Shown: piece after piece, positions 25,587 to 32,621 of the stretch
How positions within the stretch are numbered: position 1 is the first letter of the stretch
How the letters are laid out: every line of letters begins with the position of its first letter
NCBI GenBank assembly: GCA_018003315.1
Contig: JAGNEJ010000053.1
Coordinates: forward strand, 1-34,092
Source of the DNA: Verrucomicrobiales bacterium
GTDB lineage: Bacteria > Verrucomicrobiota > Verrucomicrobiia > Verrucomicrobiales > V1-33
DNA: 34,092 nt
Direction of reading: 5' to 3'
The notes under the pieces: generated by a model
Seen by the model: only the letters and a program-made list of their open reading frames with translations
Told to the model about the DNA's origin: nothing
Database searches by the model: none
Made by a program: the position numbers and the translations under genes

Positions 25587-26978
25587 TCAAATGGCTGGAA
25601 GGCTGGCCGCAGCGACGGCCTGGCCATGGCGTTTCATCTGTTCATCCGGGGTGCGCAGGGCGATGCCGGCGAGTTCAGGAAATTCCTCCCGGAGCACCGT
25701 TGCGGCCTTTTTCAGCAGGATCTCCCCACCCTCGCCGGACGTAACGCGCCCGAGCACCAGAATGTTGCGAATGGTGTAGAACTCCGCATAGCCGGCGATG
25801 GCATAACCAAAACACGTGCCGATGGTGTCATAAATCGCGGCGGCACGTTCATCGCCAGCCTTCATCAGCCGCTGGACCTCCACCAGCCGTTCCGCAAATG
25901 GAATCTCCGCGGCAAATGCGATGCCTGCCTTTGGGGCCAGCCGCGCCACCGCCTGCTGGGAGAAATACTGAACACCGCAGCCAACGTCACCGCTCCATTC
26001 ATCCGCTGGGGCATCCGCCCGGTAATCCACCGGAGCAAATGCCAGCTCATTCAGCCAGGTGGTGATGTGGCCGTCGCCGTCCACGTAACCCGCGGCCTCG
26101 CTGGTGCCCATGGAAATGCCCAGCACGCAGTTGTCATTGAGCGACATGCTGCCGGCCAGGGCCGTCACTTCCCCGTCGTTGACCACTTCAAACGGCACGT
26201 TGTTCCATTCGGCGCGCAGTTGGTGAAACATCCGGCGCACCTTGGACTCAAAGTCGGCTTCCGAAACTCCGCGAAACAGCGATGCCGCCCGCACTTCATT
26301 GTCCACGTAACACCCCGCAGCACTGCCGCCGATGGCGTCCACGCGGGGCAGGTGTGCGGCCGCCCTCGCCAGGGAATGGCGGATGCCTTCCAGGTGATAT
26401 TGCGGATCCTTCTGGAAATAGGGATCCCAGGGCACTTCCTCCGTGAACACCACTTTTCCATCCATGACTGCAGAAGTCTTCCGGTCGCTCCCGCCAAGAT
26501 CAAATCCGATGCGGCAGCCCTTCAGATGGCGTCCCAGCGCGACCGTGGGCTGGCGCTCACCAGGCATCGCTTCCAATGCCAGCGACTCGACACGCAACGG
26601 TTCGCGGTAAATTTTTTCACCGATGAATTTGGCATCGAAGTGCCGCAGCCCGGACGGGCTGTATTTTTCCTGCAGCATGCGGGCGATTTCCGGAGAGCCG
26701 CCGATCAGCAATCGCGAGCCGCCGCGCTGCCAGAGCAGAAATTTCACCATGCGCTCCACATGGGTTTCGTTCAGCGCAATTCCCTCGCCAACATGCGGCA
26801 GAATCCGGGTGCGGGTCACGGAAAGCGAGCCGCCCGGCTGCTCCAGGCCGATCGCCAGATCAGTGCTGCTGCCCGGAGTCGCTGCCACCCGCTCCCTGAA
26901 GGCTCTGTTCCATTTGGAGGCAGGCAGAAAACCGGGGTCCAGCACGGGAGCGTGAGCTAGAGAAACATTGGGGGGCAT
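25587..26978 (-). CDS. ROK-like ASKHA-fold protein (putative sugar kinase), function unproven
   Basis: 463 residues, cytoplasmic. After an N-terminal domain of about 150 residues (DPGFLPASKWNRAF, ARILPHVGEG-like segment) comes an ASKHA/ROK core starting at residue 158 with GFDLGGSDRK (phosphate-1 loop), followed by VVNDGEVTALAGS and LGISMGTSEAAGY (phosphate-2 region), and a C-terminal adenosine-type segment (NILVLGRVTSGEGGE). The unusual long N-terminal domain and the DRK in place of the usual GGT-K/N distinguish it from ordinary glucokinases. The start is ATG 26978, in a CT-rich leader; ATG 27014 is an alternative. It heads a likely operon with mobA, the HExxH gene, the sulfatase and the SGNH/cytochrome gene. 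Confidence 0.78.
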   Translation of the reverse strand: MPPNVSLAHAPVLDPGFLPASKWNRAFRERVAATPGSSTDLAIGLEQPGGSLSVTRTRILPHVGEGIALNETHVERMVKFLLWQRGGSRLLIGGSPEIARMLQEKYSPSGLRHFDAKFIGEKIYREPLRVESLALEAMPGERQPTVALGRHLKGCRIGFDLGGSDRKTSAVMDGKVVFTEEVPWDPYFQKDPQYHLEGIRHSLARAAAHLPRVDAIGGSAAGCYVDNEVRAASLFRGVSEADFESKVRRMFHQLRAEWNNVPFEVVNDGEVTALAGSMSLNDNCVLGISMGTSEAAGYVDGDGHITTWLNELAFAPVDYRADAPADEWSGDVGCGVQYFSQQAVARLAPKAGIAFAAEIPFAERLVEVQRLMKAGDERAAAIYDTIGTCFGYAIAGYAEFYTIRNILVLGRVTSGEGGEILLKKAATVLREEFPELAGIALRTPDEQMKRHGQAVAAASLPAI

Positions 26979-27062
26979 GGCAGAATGGGAGAGTGTTGGA
27001 ACCGTGCCGCACATCTTGCAACCGCATCAAACCGGAGGGACGGCGGACAGGCGGAAAGAGTC

Positions 27063-27077
27063 TTGCGCTAGGCGCAA
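27063..27077. repeat. Short perfect inverted repeat upstream of the ROK-like gene
   Basis: TTGCGC (27063-27068) and GCGCAA (27072-27077) flank a TAG loop, and six As follow on the plus strand. On the minus strand the T-run precedes the stem, so it is not an intrinsic terminator for the repeat-protein transcript. It lies 85 bases upstream of the ROK-like start and could be an operator or leader hairpin. Confidence 0.3.
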
Positions 27078-27151
27078 AAAACAAGCACCCAGATGTTGCC
27101 GGAACGGATTGATACGCCCGCGCTCCCGCGCCAGCGCCACGTCCTTGAACG

Positions 27152-28144
27152 CTACTTCAGGTCCGGCCCGCAGATGGATCCTGACGCATTGCGATACGTC
27201 ACCGAGCCGGTGCTCTTGTTCACCGTTTTTGTCCCGAGAATGCGGCCGCTGCCATCCCGGTAGGTCGTCGTGGAAGAAGATCCGCCTTCGGTGGTCGAAG
27301 CGGTCATCGCAATCCGCCCGCTGGCATCCCGCGTCGTTGCGGTGCCGGTGCTGGAATTCGTATCTGTCCGGCCAATGATGCGCCCTGAGCCGTCGCGGTG
27401 CGTTGTCGAAGTGCCTGACGCCCCCTTGGTAGCGGAAGCGGTTCCGATAATTCGTCCCGAGGCATCCCGGCGGGTGATCGTTTTTCCATCCGGTGAAACA
27501 CTGTTCGACCCCACGATCCGCCCCGAGCCATCCCGCTGCGTGCCAGGGTGCACATCCACCGGAGGCCGCGAGTGGGATTTTCCGGATTTGTCATCCGCAA
27601 CCGAGACCAGGAAACTCTCCGCACCGCCTGACATTTTCCCGCTGCGCTTATCTTTCTGAAAGGCGCGCCACATCTTGGGGATGATGACCCAGCGCCCGTC
27701 CACTTTCACCAAACCGTCAAATGCCATTCCAGAGGACTCCCCCGGCTTCACGTACTTGAATCCGTAGATGCGAAGCCCCTTGGCCAGATGGGACACCGCT
27801 TCTTTATATCCGCCGGGCAGCTCATCCGGACCGCGCACCAGGACTTCGGACTGTTCCGGCCGGCCCTCCATTCCGTTTGGCGGCAGACTGGCGAACATTT
27901 TCTCCACATACGTTTCCAGCATCGCCGCATCCTCCTTCGTGGCCGTGATTTTTCCGATCTCTGCAGCCGTCGGCTTCATTTCCAAAAGCTTTTTCGGGTT
28001 GCCCCGCAGATCGGTGGCCAATTTTTTCACGGCAGCGGCATCATTCTCCTGACCAGCCTGCCCTGTTGGGGCGGTGGCGTTCTCCGCTGCGCCAATCGGC
28101 AGGGTCAGCGTGAAAAGCAGCAACAAGCAAAAGGAGCGGATCAT
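27152..28144 (-). CDS. Secreted protein with C-terminal alternating 22/24-residue repeats, function unknown
   Basis: 330 residues. The signal peptide is MIRSFCLLLLFTLTLPIGAA. Residues 30-200 form a globular region (PNGMEGRPEQSEVLVRGPDE, VDGRWVIIPKMWRAF) ending in a Gly/Ser-rich linker; I do not recognise it. From Arg204 the protein is built of units of the form RD(G/A)SGRI-hydrophobic-GT followed by a Ser/Thr-rich strand, six starts in all (Arg204, 226, 250, 272, 296, 318). The units resemble short YD/RHS-like beta repeats seen in other bacterial surface proteins. ATG 28144 was chosen because the signal peptide starts there; an upstream in-frame start would add unrelated residues. It is divergent from ssrA. 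Confidence 0.82.
   Translation of the reverse strand: MIRSFCLLLLFTLTLPIGAAENATAPTGQAGQENDAAAVKKLATDLRGNPKKLLEMKPTAAEIGKITATKEDAAMLETYVEKMFASLPPNGMEGRPEQSEVLVRGPDELPGGYKEAVSHLAKGLRIYGFKYVKPGESSGMAFDGLVKVDGRWVIIPKMWRAFQKDKRSGKMSGGAESFLVSVADDKSGKSHSRPPVDVHPGTQRDGSGRIVGSNSVSPDGKTITRRDASGRIIGTASATKGASGTSTTHRDGSGRIIGRTDTNSSTGTATTRDASGRIAMTASTTEGGSSSTTTYRDGSGRILGTKTVNKSTGSVTYRNASGSICGPDLK
27155..27535 (-). repeat. Coding repeat array with alternating unit lengths of 22 and 24 residues
   Basis: The six unit starts are spaced 22, 24, 22, 24, 22 residues, and the third position alternates Gly, Ala, Gly, Ala, Gly, Ala (RDGSGR, RDASGR, and so on; the last is RNASGS and stops short). The true period is therefore a 46-residue doublet, present about two and a half times. 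The linkers have diverged, which suggests an old duplication kept by selection rather than recent slippage. Confidence 0.85.
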
Positions 28145-28383
28145 GACACGGGATCTGGTTTGTCGTTTGTATGGTCGAATGCAGTCCGGCCATTCTCTGG
28201 CCGACTCAGGCAAACTTACAGGATTTCCCTCCCGGTGTCAGCACTGAAATTCAACCCATTGCCTCATCCATAAAGACACCAACAATCATCACGATGCCGG
28301 GGCCGGGCGTTCTGGATGCCTCCAGCAAACAGGACACCGTGAGGCAGCTTCGCTCCGGCACGCGAAACCAGGGAAACTATCAG

Positions 28384-28412
28384 TTGCGCAGCGGCGACGG
28401 TGGCGGTAGGGT
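28384..28412 (+). promoter_or_regulatory. Possible ssrA promoter
   Basis: TTGCGC (28384-28389) lies 17 bases before TAGGGT (28407-28412), and the predicted start would fall about 10 bases ahead of the mature tmRNA 5' end, which suits a short leader removed by RNase P. The -10 match is poor, so this is a guess from spacing. Confidence 0.3.
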
Positions 28413-28429
28413 CCGTTTAGCAACCACCT

Positions 28430-28784
28430 GGGGGCGCACCGGTTTCGACTTGTGACTGGACGCGAGGGTAGCATGCCGAGGACGATGCGTTGGCCTCGTA
28501 AAAAAGCGCATCAAAACAAACAAACGCAAACTCCAACGAGCTTGCTCTCGCGGCCTAAGAAACCGCGACGGATCCCGCGGCGAAGTCTGTAGCCGCTGCA
28601 TCCGCCAACCTACAGGCTGGCCTGACGCCGGGGCATCCGCGGCCAGGGTGAGACCAACAGGGTGACCGGGGCGGGAAATTTTGCCGGACGAAGTTTCCGC
28701 CCTTAAACCAAATGACCGGCTGAGCATGGAGAGACCCCCGCGAAAGGCAGCAAGGACACGGGTTCAATTCCCGTCGCCTCCACC
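28430..28784 (+). ncRNA. ssrA: Transfer-messenger RNA (tmRNA), one-piece
   Basis: tmRNA rescues stalled ribosomes and tags the unfinished protein for degradation. The acceptor stem is complete: GGGGGCG (28430-28436) pairs with CGCCTCC (28775-28781), with one G-U pair, and the discriminator is A28782. The 5' domain has the conserved GGTTTCGAC. GCATGCCGAGG and TTGGCCTCGTAAAAAAG match the E. coli pseudoknot-1 region closely, with GATGCG pairing with CGCATC. The T-arm is ACGGG-TTCAATT-CCCGT. CC follows the discriminator but the final A is not encoded (T at 28785), so the 3' end needs finishing by CCA-adding enzyme. About 355 nt, a normal length. It is not the permuted two-piece form. Confidence 0.95.
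28527..28559 (+). other. tmRNA tag reading frame (ANSNELALAA)
   Basis: The resume codon GCA (28527-28529) opens ten codons, ANSNELALAA, ended by TAA (28557-28559). The last four residues are the ALAA degradation signal recognised by ClpXP-type proteases. The resume codon lies 13 bases after the pseudoknot-1 3' strand (11 in E. coli), and A is at position -4. An earlier in-frame GCA at 28509 would give a 16-residue tag but would sit inside the pseudoknot. Confidence 0.88.
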
Positions 28785-28791
28785 TTTTACA

Positions 28792-28816
28792 CCCGCCATG
28801 TCTGGCGGGCATTTCC
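28792..28816 (+). terminator. Probable ssrA terminator hairpin
   Basis: CCCGCCA (28792-28798) and TGGCGGG (28803-28809) form a perfect 7-bp GC-rich stem with a TGTC loop, seven bases after the tmRNA 3' end, followed by CATTTCC. The T-tract is short, so termination strength is uncertain. The end of the convergent aminotransferase gene is only 8 bases further on. Confidence 0.6.
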
Positions 28817-28817
28817 T

Positions 28818-29996
28818 TCAGAGCGTCTGTGCCGCTCGGCAGGCGGAGGCAAAGCGTTCCAGAGCAGTGTGCAGCCGGGCACGAGAACAGCCAAAGTTCA
28901 GGCGGACAAAGCCCGGAGCGCCAAAGTCCGCTCCGTTCGACAATCCCAGACCGTGCTGTTCAAAATGGGCCACGGGTGCGTCGAGGTTCAGGGATCGCAC
29001 GTCGAGCCAGGCCAGATAGGTTGCCTGCAGGTGCGGAACGCGGATGTGAGGGAGGCGGTCACTGACAAAGGAGGCGATGAGATCGCGGTTTCCACGCAAA
29101 TAGGCGCGGAGCCGGTCGAGCCAGGGTTTGCCAAATTTGTAGGCGGCCTCCGTGGCGTGGTATCCCAAGGGATTCACTTCGGCGACGAAGCAGTTTTTCG
29201 CAGCCACAAAACGGCGGCGCAGTTCCGGATTGGGGATGACGGCGAAGGCGCAGGCGAGTCCGGGGATGTTGTAAGTTTTGCTGGCGGCCAGGAGCGTGAT
29301 GGTGCGCTGGCGGATTTCTCCGGACAGGCTCACGGCGCTGGTGTGCGGAGAGATGTCCGGTTCCAGGAGTAGGTCCGCATGAATTTCATCCGAGCAAAGA
29401 ATGAGGTCATGCCGGATGCAAAATTCCGCAATGTCCTCCATTTCTTCGCGGGAGAAGACGCGGCCAACCGGGTTGTGCGGACTGCAGAGAATGAACAGGC
29501 GGGTCCGCGGGGTGACAGCCGCCTCCAGGGCATCGAAATCAATGGTGTAATGCAGCGATGGACCGGGCATTTCACGCAGGGGCACGGTGATGAGACTGCG
29601 GTCGGTATCGCGATTGACCTTCAAAAACGGCGGGTAAACCGGCGTGCAGACCAGCACCGCGTCCCCCTCGCGCCCAACGGCGGCGGAGGTTTGCGCCAGT
29701 GCGGGGACCATGCCGGGGGTGAACACTAGCCAGGACGGGTCCACCTCCACGCCATGCTCGCGAAACAGGTATTCCACCACCGCTTCCACGACTCCGGCAT
29801 GGGGCACGGAGTAGCCCAGAATTTTGTGATCCACCCGGTGGTGCAGCGCTTCCAGCACCGGAGCGGGAACGCAAAAATCCATGTCCGCCACCCACATCGG
29901 CAGCACGTCGCGACCAGCATAGCGCTGCCACTTCAGGCTTCCGGAGTCTGTGCGGTCGGGCGCTTCGTCGAATTCCGGGGACAACTCTGCATTCAT
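28818..29996 (-). CDS. PLP-dependent C-S lyase / aminotransferase, MalY/PatB family
   Basis: A 392-residue cytoplasmic fold-type I PLP enzyme. Family members split cystathionine or cysteine to homocysteine or pyruvate, ammonia and sulfide, and some also act as aminotransferases. Visible motifs: LPMWVADMDF (residues 32-41, diagnostic of MalY/PatB), GYSVPHAGV, SPHNPVGRVF (172-181), SDEIHADLLL (202-211, Asp203 contacting the pyridine N), and the PLP-binding Lys240 in AASKTYNIPGLACAF, with the carboxylate-binding Arg in GFVRLNFGCSR. Its start codon overlaps the stop of the upstream lipoprotein gene (ATGA, 29993-29996), so translation is probably coupled. E. coli MalY also represses the maltose regulon by binding MalT, but nothing here speaks to that. 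Confidence 0.92.
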   Translation of the reverse strand: MNAELSPEFDEAPDRTDSGSLKWQRYAGRDVLPMWVADMDFCVPAPVLEALHHRVDHKILGYSVPHAGVVEAVVEYLFREHGVEVDPSWLVFTPGMVPALAQTSAAVGREGDAVLVCTPVYPPFLKVNRDTDRSLITVPLREMPGPSLHYTIDFDALEAAVTPRTRLFILCSPHNPVGRVFSREEMEDIAEFCIRHDLILCSDEIHADLLLEPDISPHTSAVSLSGEIRQRTITLLAASKTYNIPGLACAFAVIPNPELRRRFVAAKNCFVAEVNPLGYHATEAAYKFGKPWLDRLRAYLRGNRDLIASFVSDRLPHIRVPHLQATYLAWLDVRSLNLDAPVAHFEQHGLGLSNGADFGAPGFVRLNFGCSRARLHTALERFASACRAAQTL

Positions 29997-30328
29997 GACG
30001 GCGGAACAGGCAGGGGTGGAACTTGCAGGAGGCGGCCGAGTGCCGTTGAACCATTTCCGGCATGGATGATCCGGAATGGGAAAATGGGATGCGCCACCCG
30101 CTGCACAACGATGGGCGTTCCTGACGGCCAGTGCAGGGTGGCTCCTTGACCAACCGGCTGAATCGCCCAGCGCGATCCGTCGGAAAGAGTGAGTCGTCCT
30201 CCGTCCTCCGAACGGTTGCTTAAAAATACGCTGCGGCCATGTGCCGTCGGCGTGCTTGGCGGGGCAGACGTGCAGCCGCCCGTCAAGAGTCCACCTAACA
30301 CCATCAGCCAGCCAGCGGTGCGCATCAT
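29993..30328 (-). CDS. Small putative lipoprotein, function unknown
   Basis: 111 residues. The N-terminus MMRTAGWLMVLGGLLTGGC is a lipoprotein-type signal with Cys19 as the likely lipidated residue; the lipobox is imperfect (Thr at -3, Leu at -4). The mature part is short, with SVFLSNRSEDGGRLTLSDGS and QVPPLPVPPS; I do not recognise it. ATG 30328 (or 30325) was chosen; a TTG at 30364 would put charged residues before the signal. It starts 10 bases after the RGG-rich protein gene stops and overlaps malY by 4 bases at its end, so it sits in the middle of a three-gene operon. Confidence 0.68.
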   Translation of the reverse strand: MMRTAGWLMVLGGLLTGGCTSAPPSTPTAHGRSVFLSNRSEDGGRLTLSDGSRWAIQPVGQGATLHWPSGTPIVVQRVAHPIFPFRIIHAGNGSTALGRLLQVPPLPVPPS

Positions 30329-30338
30329 TCGGGCAATC

Positions 30339-32333
30339 TCAAGCTTCAGTCGGGGGAGATTCAATCCCGCTCACTGGTTCCGCAGCGGTTTCGACTGCGG
30401 TTTCGGAAATGGCTGCATCGGTTGTGCCTGAATCCAGCTCCGGTTCGGCCTCCACAGCAGGTGCGGCATCGGTCACGTCGGCGGTTTCCTGCGTGACCGT
30501 CCCTTCGCTGGCGGGTGCTTCCACGGAGGCTGAGGCTTCGGGCACGGCTTCCTCCACCGGTGCCGCGGTTGCCGTTTCATCCGCAGACACCTCCGCCGAG
30601 CCTTCACCGGCATTGTCGTCCTTGGAATCTGCGGTCCCTGTCGAGAGTGGCTGTTTTCCGGCATCCTTTCGCGGCTTTTCCTCCTCGTGGGGACGTTCGC
30701 GGCCCAGAATGTGGAGGTCGCCCCCGCTGAATTCCGTGATGTAGCCTTCCTGCACCAGCCATTTCAAATCCTGCATGATGGCCAGCTCCTCAGTGGAAAG
30801 GATGGGCGCGGCTGGCTCGGCGGTCGCGGGCGCTTCTCCTTCCGCCGGTGTGGGCGTCGCAACGGGCGGTGCAGACGGGGCCAGCGTGGCCACCACCTTT
30901 GAAAACGCAATGCCTGGATTGGCCCTGACCATCTCGATGATGGATCGCACGCGATTGGACAGCACGATGTTGTCACCGATGAAATGGGGGCGGCTGCGGC
31001 AGACAAACGTGGTCTTGCGGTCGCGCTTGAAGAATCGCAGTCCGTGGTTTTCCAGCTCCCTGCACAGTTCCTGCACCAAGTGCATGGGAAAGCGGTTTTG
31101 CCGGTCCACCTCCATCTTCAGGACGTTGAGCAGCGGCAGCGATAGGCTGCGCCCGGGAATGCTGCCGGGCACCGTTGCCTCCCGCACGGTTTTCAGAATT
31201 TCTTCCGCGTGGGACTTGAAGAAATGAGCGTCCCGTTCCGTGAGGGTTTTGAGCACGGGGGCTTCCTCGCCCTCGGCCACCCGGACGGGGATGTAGTGCG
31301 TCGTCTTGGATTGCTGGTCCATCCACTTCTTCACGATCTCCGGGTCTTTTTCGATGCGAATCCGGCTCTTGTAGCGGTCGAGCGGAAGATTGGAAAATTT
31401 CTCGCGGTGCAGCCGGGCCACATTCGGTTGGTAGGCGTGGTGGTTTGGCGGCCCTAACAGCGTTCCGGAGAAGCCGCACACCGCAACCGCGGTGTAGTTT
31501 CCTTTGGGCGCTTCGGTTTCCACGATTTCTTCGCGGTAAAGCTGGGCGAGGATGCCGCTTTCCCGGCAGTGCCGCAGGGCTTCCTCCCGGGTCAGCCAGA
31601 GCGAGCCATCCAGTGCACACTGGATCAATTCCACCGGTCCGGATGGTGCCGGACGTGTCGCGGGCTCCGGCGCAGTTGGTGCGGGGCCTTTCGGCTGCGG
31701 GTCTTTCCTGGGCTGGGGTGCCTTGAAATAAAAGTGCAGAAGGTAGCGGTCGCGGGCGGAAAGAAACAGTTTCGCCACGTCAAACACCGAATAGGCGCGG
31801 CCAGAAGCCTTGATTTGTTTTGAAAGGGCTTCCACCGCCCGGGGTTCCGGCAGCAGCCTGACATACCAGCCAACCGGCAGCACCGGACGTTCCTCGAAAC
31901 GGTGCTCCCTTGGACCGTCGCGCCGGTCACCCCGGCCCTGCGGACCACGGTGGGGGCGCTCCCCTCCACCTGTCTGCGGACCACTGCGACGCCGGTCATC
32001 CGCAGGGCGCGGCCCGCGGTCCTGCCGCGGCCCGGCACCGTGCCGCTGCTGTTCGCGGCCGCCGGTTCTGGGACCGCCCGGTCCATCCCGGCGCGGACCG
32101 CGATTGCTTCCGCGGTCACCAAAATCCCGGCGCGGTCCGCCGCGTCCACGGTCGCCACCGCCGCCGCGCTGGAATCTGTCATCCCGCGCACCGCGTCCCC
32201 CGCGGCCCTGACCTTCGCTGAAGTTCCAGGTGATTTCGCCGGACGCGTCGCTCTCCTCCCCGGCGCTGGCCCAGGACGGACGGAAGCTCAGTTGCTGCAA
32301 TTCGGAAAGATCAATCGGCTGGGAGTCGTTCAT
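30339..32333 (-). CDS. RGG-rich, putative RNA-binding protein with acidic tail
   Basis: 664 residues, no signal peptide. Residues 42-148 are a low-complexity Arg/Gly/Asp tract with many RGG and RGP units (for example GGGGDRGRGGPRRD), typical of disordered RNA-binding regions. Residues 150-480 are a conserved-looking domain I cannot name (LPVGWYVRLLPEPRAVEAL, GPPNHHAYQPNVARLHREKF, FFKRDRKTTFVCRSRPHFIG). About 508-546 look winged-helix-like (STEELAIMQDLKWLVQEGYI). The last 110 residues are an Ala/Glu/Val-rich acidic tail. The opposite charges of the two ends could bind each other. ATG 32333 was chosen; a longer frame adds 21 unlikely residues. It heads the operon with the lipoprotein and malY genes. 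The leader is pyrimidine-rich. Confidence 0.75.
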   Translation of the reverse strand: MNDSQPIDLSELQQLSFRPSWASAGEESDASGEITWNFSEGQGRGGRGARDDRFQRGGGGDRGRGGPRRDFGDRGSNRGPRRDGPGGPRTGGREQQRHGAGPRQDRGPRPADDRRRSGPQTGGGERPHRGPQGRGDRRDGPREHRFEERPVLPVGWYVRLLPEPRAVEALSKQIKASGRAYSVFDVAKLFLSARDRYLLHFYFKAPQPRKDPQPKGPAPTAPEPATRPAPSGPVELIQCALDGSLWLTREEALRHCRESGILAQLYREEIVETEAPKGNYTAVAVCGFSGTLLGPPNHHAYQPNVARLHREKFSNLPLDRYKSRIRIEKDPEIVKKWMDQQSKTTHYIPVRVAEGEEAPVLKTLTERDAHFFKSHAEEILKTVREATVPGSIPGRSLSLPLLNVLKMEVDRQNRFPMHLVQELCRELENHGLRFFKRDRKTTFVCRSRPHFIGDNIVLSNRVRSIIEMVRANPGIAFSKVVATLAPSAPPVATPTPAEGEAPATAEPAAPILSTEELAIMQDLKWLVQEGYITEFSGGDLHILGRERPHEEEKPRKDAGKQPLSTGTADSKDDNAGEGSAEVSADETATAAPVEEAVPEASASVEAPASEGTVTQETADVTDAAPAVEAEPELDSGTTDAAISETAVETAAEPVSGIESPPTEA

Positions 32334-32621
32334 GGGAAGATGGGAAAGGGAAATGCACACTGCCGCACCGCTGGAGGGCAGGCATCGTGAAAGCAATGGG
32401 GATGCGAAAACATGTCAGTCAGAAAAAATATCCGGGAAATGGCAGGCAGCCGATAGCACGGCACCCCGGCTGTCACCAGCGAAAAGCGTCCGCACGGAGT
32501 TTCCCACCGGGCCGCAACCTGCCTCCCGCCAAACCGGTCCATCCAGTTCTGACCAGTCGCAAGGCAAAATCCACGTCCCCTTTGTCCGGCATCAAACCGG
32601 CACGCAATACGCGTGCGGAAC

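Noticed and set aside
28187-28203. CGGCC / GGCCG hairpin upstream of ssrA
   Set aside because: Only 5 bp in GC-rich DNA with no T-tract or positional support.
31810-32211. Arg/Pro/Ser-rich plus-strand frames opposite the RGG tract
   Set aside because: They are the reverse reading of Gly/Arg codons (GGN/CGN) and carry no independent signal.
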